A stretch of DNA of 64,000 nucleotides from NCBI GenBank assembly GCA_965261945.1, contig CBDHEF010000001.1:558001-622000 (forward strand). The letters are read 5' to 3'. Of this stretch, positions 26,527-35,226 are shown one piece after another. Under the pieces are notes generated by a model. It saw only the letters and a program-made list of their open reading frames with translations. It was not told where the DNA came from and did no database searches. How positions within the stretch are numbered: the first letter of the stretch is position 1; the number at the start of each line of letters is the position of its first letter. Origin of the DNA: VXOI01 sp965261945. GTDB taxonomy: Bacteria > Chloroflexota > Dehalococcoidia > Lucifugimonadales > UBA3495. Position numbers and translations under genes: made by a program.

Positions 26527-28908
26527 ATGGATACTGGAGAGCGGATCACCACAGGCCGCCGCCGGATGCGAGATGCATTAAAATACCTCTTGATGGTATT
26601 ACCGCGTTTCACAGCATGGCTGACTCTCTTGTCGGTCGGTTCAATGCTGGTTATGGTTCTGGCGGCGTGCAGCGGCGAACCGCTCTTGACGCCTGCGCAC
26701 ACCCTTGAGCAAACTGAAGGGTCTCCAACTTCTCCCCCTGCGGTTCCGTCCATACTCGCCGCTACTCCGCCCTCTACGCCCGCGCCAACCGCTGCCACCC
26801 CCACGCCAGGCCCAACGCCTGCGGCCATTGTCCCACCCGTTCAGACGCCCCTCCCCCTGCCAACTCCGCACCCAGGCAACTCCGCATGGGCCGGGGAGCG
26901 CCTTGACGCCGTGGTGTCGCTGTACCGTCCCACGCCGGCGGGCGAGGCGCTGCTGCGCAGCCTGGATTTTCGGCAGATGCAGGGCGAGCCGGGGTACTTC
27001 GGGAGCTACGGCTTCGAGGGATGGGCCGGCGTCGGCGAGGCCAGGCCCATCGGGGTGATGCACGAACTGGGCCACTCCTACTGGGGAGGCTTTCCCGTAA
27101 TCGGGCGCCCAGAACTGAGCTGGCAGCGGCGGGAGGGCGAGGAAGTATCCCCGGCCCTTGCAAGCTATCACCAGGACATACTCTCGTTCATGGCCCAACC
27201 GCCCGACGACTATGAATTCCTGCGGGAGCGGCTGCGGAATCTCCCGGTGGTGTCGAGCGAGAACACCGGGCCGCTGTTTCACAGCCTGGAGGCCGACGTT
27301 CCGTATATGACCGGCGGTGACCTCTCGCTCCTGCCGCCGGTACTGCGCAAGTATTGGGGTCTGTTCCTTGCCGAGGGGCCTTTCGGATCGTGGGAGCGGG
27401 CGATGGGCTGGTTTCAGTCCCTGCCCCCCGAAGAGCGGGCCATCGCTGGCAAGTTCCTGGGATTCGAGCATCTGGACTTGCGCCAGTACCCCGACCTTCC
27501 CCGATACACGCCTCCCGGCGGCCTGCTGACCGCCGCCGCCGGGAGGCTGGAAGTGGAAGAGCGCCAGCGCCTGGCCGACCTGGCCGAGCAGTTCGACCTG
27601 CTGCTGGGCGACGCGCAGTTGGAGGAGAATTTCCAGTTCTGGCGGGGCTACCTCCGGGACAAGGTTGCGCTTTACCGCTCCCATCCCGGTTACCTGGACT
27701 CACTCACCCTGCTCAGGGCCGGTGACCTGTCCGATGCTCTGGAGTTCCTTTCCGGGCTGGAAGGCAGCCCTGAGAGCCAGGCGTCAACGCTGGCCGGGCG
27801 GCTGTCCGTTCAGCCGTTCCTGGTCAACTTCCTGCCCGCCGTGGAAGACCGCACTCTGGTGAGGCTGTTCGCCGACGGCGCGGAACTGCCCGAGGGGCGG
27901 ACGCTCCAGGCTACGGCCAGCTTCGTGGAGCGATTGCAGCGTTTCGCGACGCTGGTGGACAGCATTCTCGCCGAAGGCCGCGAGTCCCCGGAGGCAGGCG
28001 CGCGGGCGCTGGGGGATTTTCTGACCGAAACGGGATATGAGCAGGAGCAGGACCTCAAGCTGTTCTTCAACCTGCTTCAGGGACCTGATAATGAGCTGGC
28101 CCGCCGGATTGTGCAGCAGATGGACAAGGCAACGGTGCGGGACCTGATGGCCCCCGTCCCGGTGCAGTTGCGCACAATTCTCCAGCCGGTGGGACTGCTG
28201 GAGAAGCTGGACATCACCGCCGGCGCCTCGGACGCCGACCTCCGGCGGGGCATCACGCTGCTGATTCAGGAAACATCCGGCAACTACCGGATAGACGAGC
28301 CTTTCCTGGGACGCCTCTACGCGGTGATGGCGGAGCGCGTGCGGGCAAGGCCCGTCGAGTCCCTGCGGGTGATGGCCGAGACGCCCTTCCCGCTGGAAGA
28401 CATGATTCTTCGTCAGCCCGCCGCCTCCGCCGCTGCCCTGTCAGGCGACATCGGGCTGGCGGTTACGCTGGTAGAGGGCAGCGACCCGGTGCTGGCGCCG
28501 CCCGCCCGCATTGTCCACCGGCTGATAATGGCCGACCCATCCCTCGCCGCGGGGCTGGTCGTAGCCCTGGAAGAACAGGGAGAAAGCCTGCTGGTAACGG
28601 AATCGCTGGCCTATTTCGCCTACGATAAGGCGAGGTCTGAGAAATATCCCCGGCTCCCCATATCCGTCAGCCAGGACGGCCAATTCCTTCGATCACTGCT
28701 GGCGCGGCAGGGCGACGAGTGGCTGCGGTCGAGGCTGACCGGCGCGGCGGAACTGTATCGCCGGAGAGCGGCCGCCGGGGACGCAGCGCCCGACTTCCTG
28801 CGCCACTACCGCGACACACTCCAGGCGGCGGCAAATACCCAAGACAATATCCAAGACCCGGATGCGGGCAACCGCCTTGCGGAGATTGTCCGAGCCGTCT
28901 TGGAGTAG
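26527..28908 (+). CDS. Large lipoprotein with HELGH zincin-like motif
   Basis: About 793 residues from ATG at 26527 (MDTGERITTGRRRMRDAL). A hydrophobic signal WLTLLSVGSMLVMVLAACSG with lipobox LAAC indicates export and lipid anchoring. A 70-residue Pro/Thr/Ala spacer follows, typical of surface lipoproteins. At about residue 175 lies IGVMHELGHSYWGGFPVIG. HELGH fits the HExxH zinc-binding signature, suggesting a metallopeptidase or a derived inactive domain. The remaining 550 residues are mostly helical (LADLAEQFDLLLGDAQLEEN, RTLQATASFVERLQRFATLV) with no recognised repeat. A third zinc ligand is not obvious. Family not recognised. Confidence 0.7.
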   Translation: MDTGERITTGRRRMRDALKYLLMVLPRFTAWLTLLSVGSMLVMVLAACSGEPLLTPAHTLEQTEGSPTSPPAVPSILAATPPSTPAPTAATPTPGPTPAAIVPPVQTPLPLPTPHPGNSAWAGERLDAVVSLYRPTPAGEALLRSLDFRQMQGEPGYFGSYGFEGWAGVGEARPIGVMHELGHSYWGGFPVIGRPELSWQRREGEEVSPALASYHQDILSFMAQPPDDYEFLRERLRNLPVVSSENTGPLFHSLEADVPYMTGGDLSLLPPVLRKYWGLFLAEGPFGSWERAMGWFQSLPPEERAIAGKFLGFEHLDLRQYPDLPRYTPPGGLLTAAAGRLEVEERQRLADLAEQFDLLLGDAQLEENFQFWRGYLRDKVALYRSHPGYLDSLTLLRAGDLSDALEFLSGLEGSPESQASTLAGRLSVQPFLVNFLPAVEDRTLVRLFADGAELPEGRTLQATASFVERLQRFATLVDSILAEGRESPEAGARALGDFLTETGYEQEQDLKLFFNLLQGPDNELARRIVQQMDKATVRDLMAPVPVQLRTILQPVGLLEKLDITAGASDADLRRGITLLIQETSGNYRIDEPFLGRLYAVMAERVRARPVESLRVMAETPFPLEDMILRQPAASAAALSGDIGLAVTLVEGSDPVLAPPARIVHRLIMADPSLAAGLVVALEEQGESLLVTESLAYFAYDKARSEKYPRLPISVSQDGQFLRSLLARQGDEWLRSRLTGAAELYRRRAAAGDAAPDFLRHYRDTLQAAANTQDNIQDPDAGNRLAEIVRAVLE

Positions 28909-28919
28909 GATGCAAACAA

Positions 28920-28952
28920 TTCCCTCTCCCACTGGGCAAGGGTTAGGGCGGA
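28920..28952. repeat. Family A dispersed hairpin repeat
   Basis: TTCCCTCTCCCACTGGGCAA then GGGTTAGGGCGGA, 11 nt after the lipoprotein stop, between convergent genes. Confidence 0.65.
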
Positions 28953-28957
28953 GTCCA

Positions 28958-29818
28958 CTATATTCGCGTGGGGACCGGGGTGGGGAGAGTGCTGGCCGGC
29001 GGGCGGTTGAAGCCCAGCAGGTCGCGCACCGTTTCGTTGGAGCGGATCAGCCGGATGGCGGAGGTGGGATAGGCCGGGTTATTGGGATTGGCTACGTCGT
29101 GACGCTCGATAACTTCGTCGTAGAGCCACTGGTCTATCAAGCGATAACACTCGTATTCAGTGGAGGCTATGCCCCAGTCCAACATCCATTGGGTGCATAG
29201 CTTGTTATAGCCGACGAAATTCATCGAGCCTTCCAGCCGGTCTATCTGCCTTACGAAAATCTGGAGGGCGTCCTGGGTCGAGGTGTGCAGTCCGTCGCCG
29301 CCGGCGATGGCGCCGTGCTCGGGCAGGCGGAAGCCCAACTCGGCCTCCAGGGGGAACAGCGGGGCCACGGCCAGCATATCGCGGGCCACCGACTGGCTGA
29401 AGGCGCAGATGATGATGCGGCGGTCGTTGCTCTTGGCGCGGTCCACCAGGGCTTGGTAGTCCGAATCGCCGGAGCCGAGGAGAATCCACGGGCAGTCTTC
29501 CCGGTCACGCACCCAGTCGTAGACCTCCAGAAGTATGGACGGGTCGGTTCGGTCCTTGCCGGCCATGGTGCGGGGAGCGTTATAAGGCTCAATTCCTGCC
29601 AGGGTGAAGGCGGCCGCGTCCTCTCGCCGCAGGCTCCAGTCGCCGAATACCTTGCCGCCGCGCACTTCGCCAAATATCTCGCCCACCGTTTTCATCGCAT
29701 CGCACAAAGCTCTAGGACTTACGGACTGCTGGTACATCTGGGCGCCACGCCGGATATTTTCCCAATCTATGGCAATCAGCACCCCGGCTTTTATCGCAGC
29801 ATCAGCCGATTTCTTCAT
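28958..29818 (-). CDS. NYN-domain (LabA/PIN-like) putative RNase
   Basis: About 286 residues. The N-terminal NYN domain has the acidic catalytic pattern of PIN-like nucleases: VLIAIDWENIRRGAQMY (first Asp, also NYN-type N), GGKVFGDWSLRRED, KDRTDPSILLEVYDWVRD and WILLGSGDSDYQALVDRAK (third acidic cluster), ending RRIIICAFSQSVARDM. The C-terminal 110 residues (DALQIFVRQIDRLEGSMNFV, YNKLCTQWMLDWGIAS) look like an OST-HTH/LOTUS-type RNA-binding winged helix. ATG at 29818 has GAGG at good spacing; ATG at 29827 has its ribosome site too close. Predicted cytoplasmic RNA processing or silencing role. Confidence 0.78.
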   Translation of the reverse strand: MKKSADAAIKAGVLIAIDWENIRRGAQMYQQSVSPRALCDAMKTVGEIFGEVRGGKVFGDWSLRREDAAAFTLAGIEPYNAPRTMAGKDRTDPSILLEVYDWVRDREDCPWILLGSGDSDYQALVDRAKSNDRRIIICAFSQSVARDMLAVAPLFPLEAELGFRLPEHGAIAGGDGLHTSTQDALQIFVRQIDRLEGSMNFVGYNKLCTQWMLDWGIASTEYECYRLIDQWLYDEVIERHDVANPNNPAYPTSAIRLIRSNETVRDLLGFNRPPASTLPTPVPTRI

Positions 29819-29974
29819 ATATCTCATCCTCTAGGGCTTAATTTATCTCGCCGGATATAGGAATAGTCCCGCGTTTCCAAGTCTTAATCCCGGCGCACAT
29901 ATCCTAACCCATTCCTGCCTTGAGGGGTATATTCCGCGGCGGCAATCGGGCCAATCGCGGGAGAGGGGCCGGGT

Positions 29975-30026
29975 CGGACACCGAAGGGCTCCCGGCGTAT
30001 GTACGCCGGGAGCCCTTCGGTGTCCG
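29975..30026. terminator. Perfect 25-bp palindrome downstream of the TRAP binding-protein gene
   Basis: CGGACACCGAAGGGCTCCCG and GCGTA on the left, TG at the centre, and the exact complement on the right: 25 bp perfect stem, 2-nt centre. It begins 18 nt after the stop codon of the TRAP gene. Position fits a terminator or mRNA 3'-end stabiliser, though there is no long U-tract. Confidence 0.7.
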
Positions 30027-30043
30027 ATGTCCTGGGGAAGACG

Positions 30044-31468
30044 CTAGTTGGTCTTGACCACCGTGCCGTCTTCCTCGATCCGGATATTCACAACAGGAGC
30101 GACCTTCTCGTTGAAGATGTCGAAGATCGGGTCTTCCATGCTGCCGACGCGCCTGATCCAGCCGGGGACGACATTGTTCAGCACGGCCTGGTCGCTCAGC
30201 GCCTGAAGTTCCTCGGAGAAAGGCACGTTTATCAGGCCGGCCAGCTCGTTCTTCTTGACGCCCACCTCGTTCTGGATGGCAGCCAGGCGCAGGGCCTCCA
30301 GCTCGTGCTTGGCGCCCTCTTCGATCAGGATGGTCTGCAAGTCGGCAGGCATCTTGTTGAAGATGGTGCTGTTCATTACAACGTTGTCATTGAAGAGGCT
30401 GACCAGGTAACCGTTCATGTGGGTGGTCACTTCGTACCAGCGCTGGCCGTAAGCCGGGTCTGCCCCGGTTACGCCGCAGTCCAGGATGCCGCGCTCCAAT
30501 GCGGTGTACACCTCGGCGAAGGCAACGAACTGCGCTTCGGCGCCCATGCCCTCGATCCAGTCGGAAATGGCCGCGCCGTGGCTGCGCGTCTTCTTGCCCT
30601 TGAAGTCCGCCGGGGTTCGCAGCGCCTCGCCGCAGAAGAAGAACTGGTCGATGCCCACGTACCAGTTATGGGTGATTATGGGCGAACCGCCGCTTTCCTC
30701 GGCAATCATTTGCTCCAGGTCGGGTGTCAGGACGGTGGTGACGTCATACTGGGCCTTGTGGTCCTTGAACATCCCCCAGAGGCTCTGGATTTCCAGGGCC
30801 GGAACCTCGCCGGCCACGTAGCCGGTGTAGATTTCGGCGATGTCCAGCGTGCCGTCGCGGACCAGGGTCATGTTGTCGGCGCCGGAGATTCCCAGCTCCG
30901 GGAAGGAGGTCAAATTGATGATTAACTGGTTGTTGGTGCGCTCCGCCACGTTGGGAAGCAGATAATACTCCATCAACTTGCAGGGGAGCAGCGCCCGGTT
31001 GGTGCAGGCGTACTGGAACACAAACTCCTCGCCGGCGGTGGTCAGCGGCGTCGGGTCGGTCAGCTTGGCCTTCTCCAGCAAGTCCTGGTAGTAGGGCGAT
31101 TCGTAGATCCAGATGTGCCGCTCCAGCGACTCCAGGGGAACGCTGCCGTCGGCTTCGCCCTCCGCGTCGATACCGCCCAGATCCAGGGTCGTAGCAGGAC
31201 CGACCAACTGGTTCAGGTCGCCGATGTAGATGGCGCCGGGCCCGCCGGCCACCTGGGCGGCATAAGCCACCAACTCCTCGTCGGCCGATATGGTCCTTTG
31301 TTCCGCCGGGGTTGACGTAGGTTCGGCCATCGCCTGGGTGGGCGTGGTTGTCGCAGTGGGCGCCGGGGCCTCCGTTGGCGGTTCGGCAGCCTCACCACAG
31401 GCGGCCAGCGCAAACATCATCACCGTGAACAGGACCAAAAGCAAGGGGATTCCAACCAGATTCTTCAT
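30044..31468 (-). CDS. TRAP-type substrate-binding protein (DctP family), lipoprotein
   Basis: About 474 residues from ATG at 31468, with GGAGG 6-7 nt upstream; the longer frame to 31645 is not coding-like. Lipoprotein signal VGIPLLLVLFTVMMFALAAC, then a Thr/Pro/Ala spacer (TEAPAPTATTTPTQAMAEPT). The DctP fold follows with LLPNVAERTNNQLIINLTSF, ADNMTLVRDGTLDIAEIYTG, GKKTRSHGAAISDWIEGMG (the conserved organic-acid-binding Arg lies in this region), FAEVYTALERGILDCGVTG and YEVTTHMNGYLVSLFNDNVV. It would bind a carboxylate-type solute for a secondary TRAP transporter. No dctQ or dctM membrane genes are adjacent, so its partner permease is elsewhere or lost. Confidence 0.85.
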   Translation of the reverse strand: MKNLVGIPLLLVLFTVMMFALAACGEAAEPPTEAPAPTATTTPTQAMAEPTSTPAEQRTISADEELVAYAAQVAGGPGAIYIGDLNQLVGPATTLDLGGIDAEGEADGSVPLESLERHIWIYESPYYQDLLEKAKLTDPTPLTTAGEEFVFQYACTNRALLPCKLMEYYLLPNVAERTNNQLIINLTSFPELGISGADNMTLVRDGTLDIAEIYTGYVAGEVPALEIQSLWGMFKDHKAQYDVTTVLTPDLEQMIAEESGGSPIITHNWYVGIDQFFFCGEALRTPADFKGKKTRSHGAAISDWIEGMGAEAQFVAFAEVYTALERGILDCGVTGADPAYGQRWYEVTTHMNGYLVSLFNDNVVMNSTIFNKMPADLQTILIEEGAKHELEALRLAAIQNEVGVKKNELAGLINVPFSEELQALSDQAVLNNVVPGWIRRVGSMEDPIFDIFNEKVAPVVNIRIEEDGTVVKTN

Positions 31469-31817
31469 CAAGGACCTCCGTAGAATTTGACGGGAATGCC
31501 TGACGAGCCCCCGTGTCGCAACCTCCGTGAATTTCAAAATTCCTGCGCCCGGCGCATGGGGAACGGATTTTGCCCAGTGCGAAACTGAGGCAGCTCCGAA
31601 ATAAAGGGTTGTCGAATTGTAGTTGTAGGTATTTCCGGCTGTCAATAACGAAACAGACTATTGAAATTGCATATTACGTAGAATCAATATCGCCATTCGT
31701 AACACACATGGCCTAGCGCCTGCTTCTAAAATCAAGCCGGGGTGGGATGTGCATTTGTTGAGGGGCGGGAATCGGAGTTGGAGATCGGAGTTGGAGGGTT
31801 ATGGGGACGCCGCGGCT
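31469..31817. other. Intergenic region upstream of the TRAP binding-protein gene
   Basis: 349 nt between two minus-strand genes, AT-richer around 31600-31720 and presumably holding the TRAP gene promoter. A near-tandem GGAGTTGGAGATCGGAGTTG lies at 31771-31790. No coding frame is convincing. Confidence 0.45.
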
Positions 31818-32405
31818 TCAGCGGCTCCTGCGGTCGCCCTGGTACAGGGTGACGCCTTCGGGGGCGATGACCTCGCTGAAAACCACCTCGAAGGGACGTC
31901 CTTCCCGCTTGGAGATGGTCAGCGCCATAGCGCCTTCATCCTTGATGAAGTCCCACTGATAGAAAGCGTCGCCGGGTCCCTTGTTGTCCCGGAAGAACAG
32001 GGCCTCGGCGCTGTTGCGGTAATAGTAGTTGTCGCCGTCTATGGTCACGCAGTTGTCTATGGAGTGCTCTTCGTCCAGTTGTATCAGGTCGTCCTCGGTC
32101 AACCCGGTGGCGCTAAGCCCGGAGGGGCCGGTGTCCTCGGTAACGGTAACCGACAGATCGTTGCCGTCGGTCCAGTCCACCCAGAGGCGGGTGTCGCCGT
32201 CGGCGCACAGCAGTTCGTACCAGGTATCGGCGGCGGTGGAGTAGCGGTGGATGCGCTCGATGTAGAAGAGCCGCTCGTCGTACTCCAGCGACAGGCCGGA
32301 GAAGGTCACCACGTCGCCCACCCGCGCCGCCCGGATGCTCTCGTCCGGCGGAGGGCCGGCAGGCTCCCGCTTCTTCTTTCCCCGGCCAAACAGCGAGCGC
32401 AGCAT
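31818..32405 (-). CDS. DUF4178-family protein
   Basis: 195 residues, soluble, starting with a basic segment MLRSLFGRGKKKREPAGPPP that could touch membranes. The body fits DUF4178: a GD-type turn in AARVGDVVTFSGLSLEYDER, a core IHRYSTAADTWYELLCADGD, TRLWVDWTDGNDLSVTVTED and AFYQWDFIKDEGAMALTISK. DUF4178 genes are commonly neighbours of PspA/IM30 and DUF350 genes in bacterial envelope-stress loci. Here it is transcribed divergently from the small membrane protein-PspA-PspAA genes, 164 nt away. ATG at 32405. Confidence 0.75.
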   Translation of the reverse strand: MLRSLFGRGKKKREPAGPPPDESIRAARVGDVVTFSGLSLEYDERLFYIERIHRYSTAADTWYELLCADGDTRLWVDWTDGNDLSVTVTEDTGPSGLSATGLTEDDLIQLDEEHSIDNCVTIDGDNYYYRNSAEALFFRDNKGPGDAFYQWDFIKDEGAMALTISKREGRPFEVVFSEVIAPEGVTLYQGDRRSR

Positions 32406-32568
32406 ATTATCCTCTCAGGCGGGCCGTGTGACTGCGGATTGAGTGTACTCAGGCCGGGGGTGCAGGTCAATCTGCGGGTTTGGCGGCGTCCGCTCTGGTT
32501 GCGGGAAGGTGCAGGCGTGGATTATGCTTTGATTGGCCCGAAATTTATTGCTGAACGGCAAGGAGCCA

Positions 32569-32760
32569 ATGATGAGCCCCGCGCTCTTGCTTATAGTCGG
32601 GATAGTAGTGCTGCTTCTGGGGGGCGCCCTTATTGCCGGTTGGTTTGATTGGCTGTTGGATGTTCTGGGATTTATCCTCGTTATCATTGGCCTTGTCGCC
32701 ATCATAGTGGGCATCATAAACGTGTTGGGCGGACGCAATAGCGGCAGTCGCGACTATTGA
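32569..32760 (+). CDS. Small two-TM membrane protein
   Basis: 63 residues from ATG at 32569 with AAGGAG 5-6 nt upstream. Almost entirely hydrophobic: PALLLIVGIVVLLLGGALIA, then GWFDWLLDVLG, then FILVIIGLVAIIVGIINVLG and a short polar tail GGRNSGSRDY. Two TM helices with a tight Trp/Asp turn. It lies 48 nt before PspA on the same strand. Small hydrophobic proteins beside PspA often anchor or sense membrane stress (compare PspB/C, LiaI-type proteins), but the sequence family itself is not recognised. Confidence 0.65.
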   Translation: MMSPALLLIVGIVVLLLGGALIAGWFDWLLDVLGFILVIIGLVAIIVGIINVLGGRNSGSRDY

Positions 32761-32808
32761 CCGCATCAAACATGGACTTGCAGAAAACTACTGTTGAGGA
32801 GGCGCATC

Positions 32809-33543
32809 ATGGGGATGCTCTCGCGTATGTCCACCATCGTAAAGTCGAAGATGAACCGCATTCTGGACAATGCGGAAGACCCGCGGGAAACGCTGGACTA
32901 CTCCTACGAGAAACAGCTTGAGATGCTGACCAACGTCAAGCGCGGGGTGGTGCAGATGGTGGCGGCCAAGCGCCAGATCCAGCTGCAGGCCGGCAAGGTG
33001 CGGGATAACATAACCCGTCTGGAAGGACAGGCCCGCCAGGCCCTGGAAGCGGGCCGCGAGGACTTGGCCCGGCTGGCCCTGGAGCGCAAGCAGACCGCAG
33101 TGGTGGAGTTGCAAGGACTGGACGAGCAAATCGCCGGCATGGAGCTGGAGCAGGAAAAGCTGACCCAAGCCGAGCAACGGCTCTCGGCCAAAGTCGCCGC
33201 CTTCCGCAGCAAGAAAGAGGTCATCAAGGCCCACTACACCGCGGCCCAAGCCCAAGTCCGCATCGGCTCGGCCCTTTCCGGCATATCCGAGGAGATGGGC
33301 GACGTCGGTCTGGCGGTACAACGGGCCGAGATGAAAACCGACAATATGCGGGCCAAGGCCGGCGCCATTGACGAACTGGTCAGCACCGGAGTCTTGGGGG
33401 ATATGACCGGCGACAACAAGGACGACATCACCCGCGAACTGGAGAAGATGTCGGCCAGTCAGGGCGCTGAAGACGAACTGGCCGCGCTCAAAGCCGAGAT
33501 GCAGACCTCCGGGCCGCGCAGCAGCGGCGGAGACCTGCAATGA
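32809..33543 (+). CDS. pspA: Phage shock protein A / IM30 family protein
   Basis: Membrane-remodelling ESCRT-III-like protein that protects or repairs the cytoplasmic membrane. About 244 residues from ATG at 32809, with GGAGG 9 nt upstream. The amphipathic N-terminus is MGMLSRMSTIVKSKMNRIL, then the PspA core NAEDPRETLDYSYEKQLEML, a long coiled coil (AAKRQIQLQAGKVRDNITRL to LTQAEQRLSAKVAAFRSKKE) and YTAAQAQVRIGSALSGISEE. The C-terminus is GDMTGDNKDDITRELEKMSA. It overlaps the pspAA start by 4 nt (ATGA). A convergent-gene terminator follows pspAA. Confidence 0.93.
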   Translation: MGMLSRMSTIVKSKMNRILDNAEDPRETLDYSYEKQLEMLTNVKRGVVQMVAAKRQIQLQAGKVRDNITRLEGQARQALEAGREDLARLALERKQTAVVELQGLDEQIAGMELEQEKLTQAEQRLSAKVAAFRSKKEVIKAHYTAAQAQVRIGSALSGISEEMGDVGLAVQRAEMKTDNMRAKAGAIDELVSTGVLGDMTGDNKDDITRELEKMSASQGAEDELAALKAEMQTSGPRSSGGDLQ

Positions 33544-33818
33544 TCGTCCGCATCAGCTCAGAGGGGCAGTACAACCTTCCCGGCTCCTTCATTGACCGGC
33601 TCAACGATATAGACAACGAGCTGGTGGAGGCCGTGGAAGCCGAGGACGAGGCCGCCTATGAAACCCTGCTGAAGCGGATGCTGGACCTGGTGCGGGACAA
33701 TGGGACACCGGTGCCGGTGGACGAACTGGTGGAGTCCGACCTGATCCTCCCCGAACCCGACCTGACACTTCGGGAAGCCGAGGAGTTGTTCGTCGGCGAG
33801 GGGTTGCTGCCGGGATAG
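33540..33818 (+). CDS. pspAA: PspA-associated protein PspAA
   Basis: 92 residues, starting MIVRISSEGQYNLPGSFIDR, the characteristic opening of the PspAA domain, then LNDIDNELVEAVEAEDEAAY and ESDLILPEPDLTLREAEELF near the end. It is acidic and probably cytoplasmic. In Actinobacteria and other groups PspAA is encoded directly after pspA and is thought to regulate or cooperate with it. Here the ATG overlaps the pspA stop (ATGA), giving translational coupling. Followed by a strong hairpin terminator. Confidence 0.88.
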   Translation: MIVRISSEGQYNLPGSFIDRLNDIDNELVEAVEAEDEAAYETLLKRMLDLVRDNGTPVPVDELVESDLILPEPDLTLREAEELFVGEGLLPG

Positions 33819-33866
33819 GCCACGCATACTCGAACAGCAGCAAGTCTCGTCCTTCCAGGCAATGCA

Positions 33867-33902
33867 AAACCGCCGGGACTTTGAGCAGCGCCCGGCGGTT
33901 TT
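33867..33902. terminator. Bidirectional intrinsic terminator
   Basis: AAAACCGCCGGG-actttgagcagc-CCCGGCGGTTTT, with a 12-bp perfect stem and T/A tracts on both sides. It lies between convergent pspAA (plus) and the DUF1501 gene (minus) and can end both transcripts. Confidence 0.88.
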
Positions 33903-33931
33903 TGCGTTCTCAACGGACTTGCGGCGCGGTT

Positions 33932-35080
33932 TTACCGGACGACGAAGTCGAACTGCTCGAACTGGCCATGGACGATGGGGTCCGGGTCGAGGCCCAGCCA
34001 TCGGTCGAGGATGGTGGCGTAGGTGGAGCGGAAGTCGGTGGTGTAGGCCATGTCGCCCTCGGACAGGTCAGCCTCCCGCAGCGACGGGTACTGTCCGAAC
34101 AGGCCACCCTGCACTGAGCCGCCGAAGACGAAGGCCACGCCGCCGGAGCCGTGGTCGCAGCCCGTGCCGTTGTCGCGGACGCGCCGTCCGAACTCGGACC
34201 ACACCAGCACCAGCGTGTCCTCCCAGAGTCCTTGCTCCTTCAGGTCCTCGGTGAAGTCGGCGAAGGCCGTGGAGGCGTCCTGCCACAGTTTGCCGTGGGC
34301 GCGCAGCTCGTCGCTGTGGGTGTCGAAGCTGCCGTGCTGGGTGTAGAGGATGCGGGTGCCAAGGCCTGCGCTCATCACCTGTGCCGCGTTCCTGAGACCC
34401 TGGGATATGGGGGTGCCGGCGTACTCGACGCTGGATGAGTACAACTCCGGCGCGGTGCGCAGGATGTCGGCGCCCATCAGGGCCTGCGAGCCGTTATCGC
34501 TCAGGGCCTGGGCCACCATGTCTCTGCCGCCGGCGGGGCCGTACATCCGGCCCAGGGCGTCCAGGGCGTGGTGGCGCACATTTTCGTCGTCAATGTCCGG
34601 CAGCAGGCCGTAGGTCTCCAGGTTGCCCACCGAGGCTACCGGCACGCCCTTGCATACCAGCGCCCGGGGCAGGCCGCGCCCTAAGTTCACGCCGGTCAGC
34701 ACGTTCTCGCCCTTGGCGTCCAGGTCGCGGACGGCCGCGCCCAACCAGCCCTCGGCGCCGATGCTGTCCGGCTCGGCGGTGTACCAGATGTCCCGCGAGC
34801 GGAAGTGTGAGCGGTTGGGCTGCGGATAGCCGATTCCGTTGATGACGGCCAGCTCGCCCCGGTCCCAGAGGCCCTTGACCGCGGTCATGTTGGGATTGAA
34901 GCCGTAGTCGGCCACGCCCCCTTTCGATCCGAGGGGCAGCACGTCCTGCTGAGCGACTCCGATGCCGGGGCGGTAGTCGTAATACAGCCCGTTGCTGAAG
35001 GGGATTACGCTGTTCAGGGCGTCGTTGCCGCCGTTCAGCTCGATGACTACCAGTGACCGCTCTTTCTTCGTGGATACCAT
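33932..35080 (-). CDS. DUF1501-family protein
   Basis: 382 residues, alkaline-phosphatase-like fold. Motifs are LVVIELNGGNDALNSVIPF near the N-terminus, GIGYPQPNRSHFRSRDIWYT (conserved SHF), TRILYTQHGSFDTHSDELRA (QGGFDTH-like motif with putative metal ligands) and TLVLVWSEFGRRVRDNGTGC followed by DHGSGGVAFVFGG (EFGR...DHG). The usual Tat leader is missing, since the protein starts directly at STKKERSLVVIELNGG. It is paired with the DUF1800 gene at 37038, as is general for this family. The function of the pair is unknown. Confidence 0.88.
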   Translation of the reverse strand: MVSTKKERSLVVIELNGGNDALNSVIPFSNGLYYDYRPGIGVAQQDVLPLGSKGGVADYGFNPNMTAVKGLWDRGELAVINGIGYPQPNRSHFRSRDIWYTAEPDSIGAEGWLGAAVRDLDAKGENVLTGVNLGRGLPRALVCKGVPVASVGNLETYGLLPDIDDENVRHHALDALGRMYGPAGGRDMVAQALSDNGSQALMGADILRTAPELYSSSVEYAGTPISQGLRNAAQVMSAGLGTRILYTQHGSFDTHSDELRAHGKLWQDASTAFADFTEDLKEQGLWEDTLVLVWSEFGRRVRDNGTGCDHGSGGVAFVFGGSVQGGLFGQYPSLREADLSEGDMAYTTDFRSTYATILDRWLGLDPDPIVHGQFEQFDFVVR

Positions 35081-35115
35081 GGTCCTGCTCCTGCCGGGTT
35101 GTGTTGGCTATTTGT

Positions 35116-35214
35116 CGTCATTCCCGATTTCGCGGGAATACAGGGTCCCATCATGCGGCCCGCGTTGTATCACCCCGCAAGGCGCATGGTTTCCCGCTCT
35201 CGCGGGATGACGGG
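35116..35214. repeat. Two family B hairpin repeats
   Basis: GTCATTCCCGATTTCGCGGG (35117-35136 region) and TTTCCCGCTCTCGCGGGATG (35190-35209 region), in the gap between the NHL and DUF1501 genes. Confidence 0.75.
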
Positions 35215-35226
35215 GGAAGGCCCGCT

